From contig CAVQWE010000026.1 in NCBI GenBank assembly GCA_963717385.1, positions 1 through 64,000 on the forward strand: a stretch of DNA of 64,000 nucleotides, written 5' to 3'. The stretch comes from Sva-07 sp963717385 (GTDB lineage: Bacteria > Actinomycetota > Acidimicrobiia > Acidimicrobiales > Ilumatobacteraceae). The translations under genes were made by a program, and so were the position numbers. Shown here one piece after another: positions 55,204 through 64,000 of this stretch (its first letter is position 1; each line of letters starts with the position of its first letter). The notes beneath the pieces were generated by a model. It searched no databases. It was not told the origin of the DNA and was given only the letters and a program-made list of their open reading frames with translations.

Positions 55204-56557
55204 ATGTCCGACGCCACGTCTTCCACCGCCTCGAACGCCAAAGTCCTGATGTCGCTGCCCGTCGGCGAGCGCGTCGGCATCGCGTTCTCCGGCGGCCTCG
55301 ACACCTCGGCCGCTGTGGCGTGGATGCGCGACCGCGGCGCGATCCCCTACACCTACACCGCCGACCTCGGCCAGTACGACGAGCCCGAACTCGACACCGT
55401 GCCCGACCGGGCCAAGGTGTACGGCGCCGAGGAGGCCCGCCTGGTCGACTGCCGCGACGAGTTGGTGCGCGAGGGCCTGATCGCGCTGCAGTGCGGTGCA
55501 TTCCACATCACCACCGCCGGCAAGACGTACTTCAACACCACCCCGCTCGGGCGGGCGGTCACCGGCACGCTGCTGGTGCGGGCGATGGCCGACGACGGCG
55601 TCGACATCTGGGGCGACGGGTCGACCTACAAGGGCAACGACATCGAGCGCTTCTACCGCTACGGCCTGCTGGTCAACCCGAACCTACGGATCTACAAGCC
55701 CTGGCTCGACCCGACGTTCGTCGACGAACTCGGCGGACGCCAGGGCATGAGCGAGTTCCTCACCGAGCGCAACCTGCCGTATCGCGACCCCGTCGAGAAG
55801 GCGTATTCGACCGACGCCAACATCTGGGGCGCCACCCACGAAGCCAAGTCGCTCGAGGAGCTCGACACCAGCATGGAGATCGTCACGCCCGATCATGGGC
55901 GTCGCCCACTGGGACCCCGCAGTCGAGATCGCCACCGAGGACGTGTCGGTGCGCTTCGATGAGGGCTGGCCGGTGGCGATCAACGGTCGCACGTTCGACT
56001 CGCAGGTCGATCTGGTGATGGAGGCCAACGCGATCGGCGGCCGCCATGGTCTCGGGATGAGCGATCAGATCGAGAACCGGATCATCGAGGCGAAGAGTCG
56101 CGGGATCTACGAGGGGCCGGCGTTGGCGCTGCTGCACATCTGCTACGAGCGCCTGGTCACCGGCATCCACAACGAGAACACCATCGAGAACTACCGCACC
56201 ATGGGCCGTCGCCTCGGCCGCCTGCTCTACGAGGGCCGCTGGTTCGACCCGCAGAGCCTGATGCTGCGCGAGCCGCTGATGCGCTGGGTCGGCTCCGCCG
56301 TCACCGGCGAGGTCACGTTGCGCCTGCGCCGGGGTGACGACTACTCGATCCTCGACACGGTCAGCAAGAACCTCACCTACGAGCCCGATCGCCTGTCGAT
56401 GGAACGCGTCGAAGACGCCGCATTCGGTCCACTCGACCGCATCGGCCAGCTGACGATGCGCAACCTCGACATCGTCGACACCCGCAACAAGCTCGAGGTG
56501 TACCGCAACGTCGGCACGCTCGGCTCCGGCGACATCACCCCCGCGTTGGACCAGTAG
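55204..56557 (+). CDS. argG: Argininosuccinate synthase (one frame break)
   Basis: 450 aa after removing one C from CCC at 55888-55890, which restores EIVTPIMGVAHWDPAVEI. It joins citrulline and aspartate with ATP in arginine synthesis. The N-type ATP loop AFSGGLDTSAAVAWM, YTADLGQYDEPELDTV, NTTPLGRAVTGTLLV and GDGSTYKGNDIERFYRYG show the longer (E. coli-like) class. ATG 55204 (MSDATSSTASNAKVLMSLP). An essential biosynthetic gene with a single homopolymer break is the clearest sign that the breaks in this window are errors. Confidence 0.93.
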
Positions 56558-56565
56558 CGACCGTG

Positions 56566-56608
56566 CTCATGAACAAGGCGCGCACAGAGAGCGCATCTTG
56601 TTCACGAG
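56566..56608. terminator. Bidirectional hairpin terminator
   Basis: CTCATGAACAAG pairs with CTTGTTCACGAG (one mismatch), with an inner GCGC/GCGC. It lies between convergent argG and the M20 peptidase and overlaps the peptidase stop codon. Confidence 0.7.
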
Positions 56609-57699
56609 TTGCAGATGCGCTCGACGATGCCGGCGATGAGCGCCGCTCGTTCGGGCATCGTGGCGACCACGACGTGCTCGTGGTCGGCGTGCGCGCCACC
56701 ACCGACGGCGCCGAGGCCGTCGAGCGTGGGCACCCCGATCGCCGCGGTGAAGTTGCCGTCGCTGCCACCGCCGACGGCGTAGCCCTCGATCCCGGGCGAC
56801 ACCGCTTCGGCGAGCGGCATCAGCGAGACGGACGCCGACTCGGGCATCGGCGGGCGATTGATCGCGCCCGACACCTCGATGGTCGAGTCGGGATCGACCG
56901 GTTGCAGCGACGCCATCGCCGCCTCGACCCGGTCCTTCTCGTCGGCTGACTCGACCCGGACGTCGACCTTGATCCGGCCGAGAGCCGGGACCACGTTGTC
57001 GGCGGTGCCGACGCTGGCGACCGTCGGCGTGACGGTGGTGCCCACCTCGGGTCGTCCGAAGGTGTTGATCGCCAGCACCTGATGGGCGACCTCGACGAGC
57101 GCGTTGATGCCCTTCTCCGGTTCGAGTCCGGCATGCGATGCACGGCCATGGACGACGACGTCGAACGTGCCGCACCCCTTGCGGCCGGTCTTCAACGCTC
57201 CCCCGTCGGCCGACGGTTCGAGCACCAACACCGCACCGCAGGCCCGCGCTCGCTCTTCGATCAGCTCGCGCGAGTGGAGTGAACCGACCTCTTCGTCGGC
57301 GCTGAACAGCAGCTCGACACCGGACAGATCGTCGAGCGTGGCCAGCCCGTGGAGCGCCTGGACGATGCCGGCGAGCATGTCGAACACGCCTGGCCCGGTG
57401 ACATGTCCATCGGCAACGGTGAACGGTCGGTCGGCCAACGCGCCGAGTGGGAACACCGTGTCGTGATGGCCGAGCAGGAGCACCTTGGGCTCGCCACCAC
57501 CCGACCAGTGGACGTGCGGCCCCGCCGGGCTGTCGATCAGCGTGGCGGGACGGCCGAGCATCCGCTCGATCATCGCGGCGAGTGCCTCGGCCGACGTCTG
57601 CAGCGCAGCGATGTCGAGCGAGGGCGACTCGATCTCGACGAGAGTTCGGAGGTCGTCGAGCATCGCGTCGATCGCGGACGGGCCGAGAGTGGTACTCAC
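56602..57699 (-). CDS. M20-family metallopeptidase (glutamate carboxypeptidase-like)
   Basis: 365 aa di-zinc exopeptidase. LLLGHHDTVFPLGAL gives the first His/Asp, GPGVFDMLAGIVQAL the bridging Asp, LLFSADEEVGS the Glu pair (catalytic base and ligand), and GGAHADHEHVVV the last His. A dimerisation domain lies in the middle (KTGRKGCGTFDVVVHGRASHAGL). Closest in type to carboxypeptidase G2; substrates could be N-acyl amino acids or small peptides. GTG 57699 is the nearest start; the frame is open for much longer upstream, over the next gene. Confidence 0.88.
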   Translation of the reverse strand: MSTTLGPSAIDAMLDDLRTLVEIESPSLDIAALQTSAEALAAMIERMLGRPATLIDSPAGPHVHWSGGGEPKVLLLGHHDTVFPLGALADRPFTVADGHVTGPGVFDMLAGIVQALHGLATLDDLSGVELLFSADEEVGSLHSRELIEERARACGAVLVLEPSADGGALKTGRKGCGTFDVVVHGRASHAGLEPEKGINALVEVAHQVLAINTFGRPEVGTTVTPTVASVGTADNVVPALGRIKVDVRVESADEKDRVEAAMASLQPVDPDSTIEVSGAINRPPMPESASVSLMPLAEAVSPGIEGYAVGGGSDGNFTAAIGVPTLDGLGAVGGGAHADHEHVVVATMPERAALIAGIVERICNS

Positions 57700-57825
57700 C
57701 GCACCCACCGTATTCGCCGAACGACTCGATGCGCAGCCGAACTGGCCGTTCGACCCTGGCGACCGGCGACTCGCCGAGGTTGGCTGGAAGTAGGTCACGA
57801 CCGCAACAACCGAGAGGAGAAGGTC

Positions 57826-58404
57826 ATGAACGACGATCGAACGGAATCGACACGACAACCCTTCGCCACCGCCGACATCGCTGCTCACACTGGCCACGAT
57901 CACATCGCTGCAGTGTTCCCCAGCAGGGCCGATGCGACTGCGGCGATCGATGCGCTGCGCGTCCTCGGATTGGGCAGCGAACACCTCGGGGTTGCAGCCC
58001 ACAGCACCGATTCGATCGTGTTCGAACACGACGAAGACGCCGAGTGGGTGCGCGACACCGAGATCGGTGCCCTTGTCGGCGCACCGGTCGGGGCGATCGC
58101 TGGGCTCGCAGTCGCCGCGCTGGCGATCCCGGGCATCGGTCTGGTCGGGCTCGGCGGCATGTTCGCCCTCGCCGGCGCATCTGCGCTCTGGGGTGGACTG
58201 ATCGGTGGGTACCTCGGCGCTGGCGCAGGAGACGGGGCCTGGAACGCCCACCACGACCTCGCCTACACCGCTCTCGAGCCCGGCGAAGTGCTGGTGGTGG
58301 TGTGCAGCCATGGCCAGTCCACTGCGATCCACGAAGTGGTCGCCGCTCACTCCGGGCGGATCCACGTCATCGAGCCGGCACATCTCGGAGCACCCGATGC
58401 GTGA
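57826..58404 (+). CDS. General-stress-type protein with glycine-zipper membrane segment
   Basis: 192 aa. The N-terminal half (DHIAAVFPSRADATAAIDALRVLGLGSEHLGV) is the alpha/beta fold found in YflT/DUF1269-type stress proteins. A Gly-rich hydrophobic stretch (ALVGAPVGAIAGLAVAALAI, then GLVGLGGMFALAGASALWGG) follows, and EPGEVLVVVCSHGQ returns to the fold. A strong ribosome site (GAGAGGAGAAGG) sits 5 bases before ATG 57826, so it is probably well expressed. The ZIP transporter gene follows 43 bases on, same strand. Confidence 0.65.
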   Translation: MNDDRTESTRQPFATADIAAHTGHDHIAAVFPSRADATAAIDALRVLGLGSEHLGVAAHSTDSIVFEHDEDAEWVRDTEIGALVGAPVGAIAGLAVAALAIPGIGLVGLGGMFALAGASALWGGLIGGYLGAGAGDGAWNAHHDLAYTALEPGEVLVVVCSHGQSTAIHEVVAAHSGRIHVIEPAHLGAPDA

Positions 58405-58447
58405 CTCTCGACGCCGCTGGCGCGGCGGCCCGTCGAACGAGTAGTCG

Positions 58448-59185
58448 ATGTCGACGCTCGCCTGGATCGTGCTGTCTGGGCTGGCGATGAGTTCGCTCGC
58501 ACTGGTCGGCACTGTTTCGGTGCTCACACCCCCAGCAACACTCGAGCGGTTCTTGCTCCCGATCGTCGGGTTCGCTGCGGGATCGCTGCTCGGCGGCGCG
58601 TTCTTCCACATGTTGCCCGAATCGATTGACGCCATCGGCAACCGCCTGGGCATCTACGTGGCCCTCATCGCCGGATTCCTCGTGTTCTTCGTCCTGGAAC
58701 AGTTCCTGCACTGGCATCACTGCCACCGGGTCCATCACAGCACTCACCGGCCGCTCGGTCACCTGATCCTGATCGCCGACGGACTGCACAACTTCATCGG
58801 TGGCTTGGCCGTTGGCGGGGCCTTCGTCGTCGATGTCCGAGTCGGCGTCGTCGCCTGGCTCGTGGCCGCCGCTCACGAGATCCCACAGGAACTCGGCGAC
58901 TTCGGGGTGCTGATGCACAGCGGGTGGCAGCGTCGTTCGGCGCTTGCGTGGAACTTTGCTTCGGCACTCACGTTTCTCTTGGGTTCGTTGGTGGCGTACG
59001 CGATCGCCGACCAGGTCGAGGTTGCCTACCTGCTGCCGTTCGCCGCAGGGAACTTCATGTACATCGCCGTTGCTGACCTGTTACCCGAGATCTCACGGGA
59101 GGAATCCGCAACCGACAAGCTGACGACCACGGCGGCCTTCCTCGCCGGGTTGGCGGTGCTGTTGGCCACGACCCAGCTCAGCTGA
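58448..59185 (+). CDS. ZIP-family divalent metal transporter
   Basis: 245 aa, eight predicted helices. The metal-transport helices carry ADGLHNFIGGLAVG (helix 4, His/Asn) and AAHEIPQELGDFGVL (helix 5, His/Glu); a His-rich loop HWHHCHRVHHSTH between helices 3 and 4 is typical. It would import Zn2+ or another divalent ion. ATG 58448 (MSTLAWIVLSGL). It follows the stress-type protein gene closely, so the two may be co-expressed. Confidence 0.9.
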   Translation: MSTLAWIVLSGLAMSSLALVGTVSVLTPPATLERFLLPIVGFAAGSLLGGAFFHMLPESIDAIGNRLGIYVALIAGFLVFFVLEQFLHWHHCHRVHHSTHRPLGHLILIADGLHNFIGGLAVGGAFVVDVRVGVVAWLVAAAHEIPQELGDFGVLMHSGWQRRSALAWNFASALTFLLGSLVAYAIADQVEVAYLLPFAAGNFMYIAVADLLPEISREESATDKLTTTAAFLAGLAVLLATTQLS

Positions 59186-59248
59186 CCATCATCGGTACCA
59201 CCACCGCGGTGCGCCGGCTGCGACCAGATCTTGCTTGACTGGTCGACG

Positions 59249-60085
59249 ATGACAACGACCGGGGCAACCGATCACCGACAGGAGCTCGCCGAGTTCCTGC
59301 GCGCCCGGCGCGAAGCGACACGCCCTGAACAGGTCGGGCTGCCGTCGGCGCGGGGACGCCGCACACCCGGGCTGCGTCGCGAGGAGGTCGCGATGCTCGC
59401 CGGGGTGTCGCTCACCTGGTACACGTGGCTCGAACAGGGCCGACGGATCAACGCGTCCGACGACGTGCTGCTGGCGATCGGACGGGCGCTGCGCCTCGAC
59501 GAGGCCGGGCTCGAGCACCTCCTGTCGCTCACCGAGCCCGGAACCGCCACGGTCGACGCCCCGACCGAGGCACCGAGCGCGTTGGTGCGGCTGCTCGATT
59601 CGCTGATGCCGGCTCCCGCGTACGTGCTGGGCCCTCGCTGGGAGTTCGTCGGCTGGAACGCCGCGCAAGCACGCCTCTACCCACGCATCTCCGAACTCGA
59701 GCCGCCCCGTCGCAACCTGCTCTGGGTGCTGTTCGCCGACCCGGCGACTCGCGAGCTGATCGTCGACTGGGACATCCATGCCCGTCAAGCGCTCGCCGAG
59801 TTCCGATCCGCGACATCGTCGGTGCGACACGATCCGGCGATGACCGAACTGGTCGGGCTGCTCACCGACGAGAGCAACGAGTTCGCGCAGTGGTGGGCCG
59901 AGCACGACGTGTCGGGTTTCGAGACGCGGCTGCGGCGGTTCCAACACCCGACCGCGGGAGAGCTCACCTTCGAGTACCAGCAGCTCACCCCGGCCGAGTG
60001 GCCGGCACTGCGTGTGGTCGCTCAGCTCCCGGTGCCCGGCGACGACTCCGCCGAACGACTCGCCGTACGCCACCACCTCGTCTGA
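59249..60085 (+). CDS. HTH regulator with MmyB-like ligand domain
   Basis: 278 aa. N-terminal XRE-type helix-turn-helix (RRTPGLRREEVAMLAGVSLTWYTWLEQGR, about 37-65), typical of the actinobacterial MmyB-like group, then a PAS-like ligand domain (VRLLDSLMPAPAYVLGPRWEFVGWN, RNLLWVLFADPATRELIVDW, TGELTF-like end). Target and ligand are unknown; members often control a neighbouring oxidoreductase or hydrolase. ATG 59249 suits the family; a TTG at 59231 is in frame. Confidence 0.85.
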   Translation: MTTTGATDHRQELAEFLRARREATRPEQVGLPSARGRRTPGLRREEVAMLAGVSLTWYTWLEQGRRINASDDVLLAIGRALRLDEAGLEHLLSLTEPGTATVDAPTEAPSALVRLLDSLMPAPAYVLGPRWEFVGWNAAQARLYPRISELEPPRRNLLWVLFADPATRELIVDWDIHARQALAEFRSATSSVRHDPAMTELVGLLTDESNEFAQWWAEHDVSGFETRLRRFQHPTAGELTFEYQQLTPAEWPALRVVAQLPVPGDDSAERLAVRHHLV

Positions 60086-60200
60086 GAGCAACGACGGATC
60101 ACATCGCGGGTCTGACCCCTGATGTCATCGCGCTCGCGCGGTCGACGGAGCGTTCGCCGTGGACTAGAACAGAGAGGGGCACCCGAGGAGGTGAGATCGC

Positions 60201-63200
60201 ATGAGCATCGACGAGGTCCGTGGAGCCAGAGCGCCACGCCCCTACGAGCTGGCCGACCGCTTCCGACTCGAAGACGGCACCGTGTTCGTCTCCGGTCTCC
60301 AAGCGGTTGCTCGCATCGCCGCCGACCAGCTCCGCCTCGACCGTCGCCTGGGACTCACCACCGCGGCGTTCGCGTCCGGCTACCAGGGATCGCCTGTTGG
60401 CACGTTCACCGAAGAGCTCCGGCGGGCATCGGCCACCGTGCCCGACCTCCCGATCGTGGTGCAGCCCGCAGTGAACGAAGAGCTCGCTGCCACCGCGGTG
60501 ATGGGCAGCCAGTTGGCGATGACGCTCGACGACGCACGCTACGACGGGGTGATCGGCGTCTGGTACGGCAAAGGGCCAGGTTTCGACCGCAGTAGCGACG
60601 CGATCCGTCATGCGGTGTTCTCCGGCACGTCGATGCACGGCGGTGTGGTCGCCGTCGTCGGCGACGACCCGGCCGCCAAGTCCTCGACGCTGCCCTCGTC
60701 GAGCGACGCCACCATGGTCGATCTGCACATGCCGATCCTGTTCCCCGGTGACGTGCAAGAAGCGCTCGACCTCAGCCGTCATGCGGTTGCGTTGTCACGC
60801 GCGTGCGGCTTGTGGGCCGGACTCAAGCTGGTCACCGCCGTTGCCGACGGCACCGGCACCGTCGACGTGCACCCCGATCGCGTGCGAGCGTCGTCGCCGG
60901 TGATCGAGGTCGACGGACAACCGTTTCGCCCGCACCCGAACGGTCGATTGCTCACGCCGTACACGATCGAGATGGAACGAGAGTTCCAGGAGGTCCGCTG
61001 GCCGCTCGCTCGCCGATACGGCGTCGACAACGGCCTGAACCGGGTCGTCACCAGAACGGTCGACGACTGGATCGGAATCGCCGCGTGCGGGCACACGTTC
61101 CACGAGGTCCGTGAAGCGCTGCGCGTGCTCGGATTCGCGAGCGACGACGACCTGCGAGCTGCGGGGATCCGGTTGTTCCAGCTGCTGATGCCGGTGCCGC
61201 TCGACCCGGCACAGGCCCGCGACTTCGCGGAGGACCTCGACGAGGTCGTCGTCGTCGAGGAGAAGAATCCCACTCTCGAAGGTCTGCTGAAGGGTGCGTT
61301 CTACGACGGAGCGCATCATCCCCGGGTCGTGGGCCGGCGCGACGAGCACGGCGACCTGCTGATCCACGGTCACGGCACACTCGACGTCGATGCGCTGATC
61401 GCTCCACTGCACGCCCGACTGTCGGCACGACTCGCAGACCGGCTGCGGCCGCTCGACGAGCTGATCAGCCCGCCACGCACCCGCATCGCGCTCACCGTCA
61501 ACCGGGCACCGTTCTACTGCTCGGGGTGCCCGCACAACCGCAGCACCCGCGCCGAGCCGGGAACGCTCGTGGGCGGCGGCATCGGCTGCCACGCGATGGT
61601 CGCGATGATGGACCCCGAACGGGTCGGCGACATCGTCGGGCTCACCTGCATGGGCGGCGAGGGGGCGCAGTGGATCGGGATGGCGCCGTTCGTCGGCCGC
61701 CAGCACCTGGTGCAGAACCTCGGCGATGGCACGTTCTTCCACTCCGGTTCGCTGGCCGTGCGCGCGACGGTGGCTGCCGGTGTCGACATCACCTACAAGC
61801 TGCTCTACAACGGCACCGTTGCAATGACCGGCGGCCAGGACCCCCAGGGTCAGATGTCGGTCCCCGACGTTGCGGCGATGCTGCTGCTCGAAGGTGTGAC
61901 CCGGGTGATCGTCACCAGCGACGACCCGCATCGGCACCCCGCCGATTCGTTCCCTGGGTCGGTCGACGTGTGGGACCGCAGTCGGTTCGACGAGGCCCAA
62001 CAGATCCTCGCCGCCACACCCGGCGTCACGGTGCACATCCACGACCAGGCGTGCGCCGCGGAGAATCGCCGGGGCCGGGCGCGCGGCACGATCACCACAC
62101 CGGGGTTCCGGGTGGTGATCAACGAACGGGTCTGCGAAGGATGCGGCGACTGCGGCGACAAGAGCAATTGCCTGTCGGTGCAGCCGGTCGACACACCGTT
62201 CGGACGCAAGACCCGAATACACCAGGGCAGCTGCAACTTCGACTTCTCGTGCCTCCAAGGCGATTGCCCGTCGTTCGCCACGGTCACCGTCGATGCCGAA
62301 CGTTCCGCCGAAGTGCGCCGCACACCGCCCACTCCCCCTGTTGATCTTCCCGCTCCGGCAACAGCGGTCGTCGACGGCGATGACTTCACCGTGCGGCTCA
62401 CGGGGATCGGTGGTACCGGCGTGGTCACCGTCAGCCAGGTGCTCGGCACCGCAGCGATGCTCGCCGGGTTCCAGGTGCGCGGTCTCGATCAGACCGGGCT
62501 GTCGCAGAAGGCCGGCCCGGTGGTCAGCGACCTCCGAATCACCCGCGACGAGGCTGCCGTGTCGAACCACGCCAACGTCTCGGGAGTCGACTGCCTGCTG
62601 GCGTTCGATCTGCTGGTCGGAGCGAGCGACTCGAACCTTTCCGGGGCGCGACCCGACCGCACGATCGTGATCGCGTCGACCGACGCTGTGCCGACCGGGC
62701 AGATGGTCACACACCCCGACATCGCGCCTCCGTCGAGCACGCTGCTCGTCGACCGCGTCTCGCAGGTCAGCCGCCCCGACGAGAACCGGTTCGCCGATGC
62801 TGCCGGCCTCGCCGACGCCCTGCTCGGTTCGACCACTGCCGCCAACATCTTGCTGCTCGGTGTCGCGGTGCAGGCCGGCGCCGTGCCGGTCGCCGCTGCA
62901 GCGATCGAGGAGGCGATCACTCTCAATGGTGTGGCTGTTGCCACCAACCTGGCAGCGTTCCGGTGGGGTCGGGCATGGGCGGTCGACGCCGAGGCAGTCG
63001 AACGCACCGCCGGGTTTGCCGTCGCGACCGGGCCCGAGACGATCGACGAACTGATCGAGCGTCTGGCAGACGACCTGGTCGGCTACCAGTCGGTTGCGTA
63101 CGCCGAACGATTCCGCATGGTGGTGGCCGAGGCACGGGTGGCGGAACGAGCGTGCAGCGCCGAGTCGACTCGCTACGGCGAAGCCGTCGCTCGCAACCTG

Positions 63201-63657
63201 CACAAGCTGATGGCCTACAAGGACGAGTACGAGGTCGCCCGGTTGCTCCTCGACGACGAAGCAAGCGCCGGCTACGAGGCCGTCGGTGGCCCGAACACCA
63301 AGGTGACGTATCACCTCCACCCGCCGATGCTGCGCTCGCTCGGCCTCGACCGCAAACTCGAGTTGCGGCGAACCGCGGCTGCCGGCACTTCGTGCGTTGC
63401 GGGCGACGAAGCGGGTGCGCGGCACGGTCGCAGATCCGTTCCGCTGGGCCAAGGTGCGACGGGTCGAGCGGGCGATGATCCCCGAGTACATCGCTGCCAT
63501 CGGCGTCCTCAATCGCCGTCTCGGCCCTCACACCCACGACGAGTCGGTTGCCATCGCTTCGCTTCCCGACCAGGTGCGCGGCTACGAGGACATCAAGCTC
63601 CGCCGGGCCGCCGCATACCGCGCCGAACTCGCTCGCCGCCTCCACCCCAAGCGATGA
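60201..63657 (+). CDS. Fused indolepyruvate-type 2-oxoacid:ferredoxin oxidoreductase (one frame break)
   Basis: 1151 aa after removing one G at 63384-63385; the true end is ...LARRLHPKR at 63657. One chain holds the TPP/alpha-like part (GLTTAAFASGYQGSPVGTF, IGVWYGKGPGFDR, IGCHAMVAMMDPER, TCMGGEGAQWIGMAPF), cysteine clusters (VCEGCGDCGDKSNCLSVQP, SCNFDFSCLQGDCPSF) and a C-terminal gamma-like domain (LTGIGGTGVVTVSQVLG). It would decarboxylate an aryl or branched 2-oxoacid to its CoA ester with ferredoxin as acceptor. Single-chain forms of this length occur in aerobic bacteria. An AGGAGG-type ribosome site precedes ATG 60201. Confidence 0.9.
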
Positions 63658-63690
63658 GCGAACCGCACCTGGAGGCCCACTTCGCTCATC
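63653..63690. repeat. Palindromic element, copy B1
   Basis: Perfect 10-bp arms GATGAGCGAA / TTCGCTCATC around CCGCACCTGGAGGCCCAC. It begins within the oxidoreductase stop codon. The second copy starts 61 bases later, the same period as the pair at 21231/21292. Confidence 0.7.
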
Positions 63691-63713
63691 ACCTCGCAGC
63701 GACAGACCCGGGC

Positions 63714-63751
63714 AATGAGCGAACCGCACCTGGGAGTGCCGTTGGCTCATC
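63714..63751. repeat. Palindromic element, copy B2
   Basis: ATGAGCGAAC / GTTGGCTCAT arms with one mismatch around CGCACCTGGGAGTGCC. The core TGGGAGTGCCGTT is shared with copies A1 and A2. Confidence 0.7.
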
Positions 63752-63811
63752 GCTTGCAGTGGAGGGCGAATCGCCACGAGCGCCGTGTTTCGCCCCTAGC
63801 CTCCAGCGACC

Positions 63812-64000
63812 ATGGGCTTCGGCACGATTGCTTTCCTGATCGCTGGGCTCGTCGCGTTGGTCGCCGGCGCCGAAGCACTCGTGCGCGGCGCGGCCAGGCT
63901 CGCCGCTCGCACCGGGATGTCGAGCGTGGTCATCGGGCTCACGGTGGTCGCTTTCGGCACCAGCGCACCTGAGCTCGCGGTGAGCGTCGGCGATGCGCTG
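63812..64000 (+). CDS. Calcium/sodium antiporter (CaCA family), partial
   Basis: The first 63 residues of a K+-independent Ca2+/Na+ exchanger. The first helix (IAFLIAGLVALVAGAEALV) is followed by the alpha-repeat GLTVVAFGTSAPELAVSV, whose Glu and Ser bind the ions. The gene runs off the right edge. ATG 63812. Confidence 0.88.
   Translation, partial: MGFGTIAFLIAGLVALVAGAEALVRGAARLAARTGMSSVVIGLTVVAFGTSAPELAVSVGDAL

Overview
This is a GC-rich (roughly two-thirds G+C) stretch of bacterial chromosome with dense coding on both strands and no rRNA, tRNA, phage, transposon or CRISPR locus that I can see. Actinobacterial markers are a WhiB-type Fe-S protein, a PafB/PafC-like pair of WYL regulators, a mycoredoxin-like glutaredoxin, F420 genes (an F420-type oxidoreductase and CofC), a Ku/LigD-polymerase pair and a Lys-Ala-Pro-rich histone-H1-like partner of HU. 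An Acidimicrobiia (Ilumatobacter-like) host is my best guess, by inference only.

Layout. 1-833: edge of an F420-dependent oxidoreductase. 937-7504: a five-gene cluster (PfkB kinase, class I aldolase, FucI-fold isomerase, GH31 glycosidase, beta-hydroxyacid-type reductase) whose kinase and aldolase closely resemble YihV and YihT of sulfoglycolysis; I read it as a variant sulfo-EMP pathway for sulfoquinovose. 7514-12702: thioesterase, amidase, acyl-CoA synthetase and a PLP lyase/decarboxylase. 12721-18513: three overlapping genes on the minus strand, an MscS channel with a cyclic-nucleotide-binding domain between two transmembrane receptors that end in degenerate cyclase-homology domains. 18589-23604: amidohydrolase, CobW GTPase, serine hydrolase and a Tat-exported unknown protein. 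23676-25429: NHEJ polymerase and Ku. 25457-30245: membrane and surface proteins, an M24 peptidase and a glutaredoxin. 30310-34349: cystathionine beta-synthase, cystathionine gamma-lyase and trehalose-6-P synthase, joined by overlaps. 34359-37354: RNase HII, an unknown protein and GpsA. 37470-39572: CofC, PIG-L deacetylase, the Lys-rich repeat protein and HU. 39855-44294: PIN-PhoH ATPase, WhiB, a DnaQ-like exonuclease and two WYL regulators. 44365-48449: aldehyde dehydrogenase, CsoR/CstR-type repressor, Pgi and 6-phosphogluconolactonase. 48528-57699: RarD-type exporter, lipoproteins, alpha/beta hydrolase, L,D-transpeptidase, GT2, ArgG and M20 peptidase. 57826-64000: stress-type protein, ZIP transporter, HTH regulator, a giant fused 2-oxoacid:ferredoxin oxidoreductase and the start of a Ca2+/Na+ antiporter.

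Sequence quality matters. I count 30 single-base frame breaks in 19 genes (26 behave as one extra base, 4 as one missing base). In every complete gene the corrected length returns to a multiple of three and to the family length. They hit housekeeping genes (argG, rnhB, otsA) and many sit in 2-6-base homopolymers, so I treat them as sequencing errors and give each gene as one feature with the break positions. There is no gene-free stretch longer than 300 bases; the longest gap (39573-39854) holds a strong palindrome.
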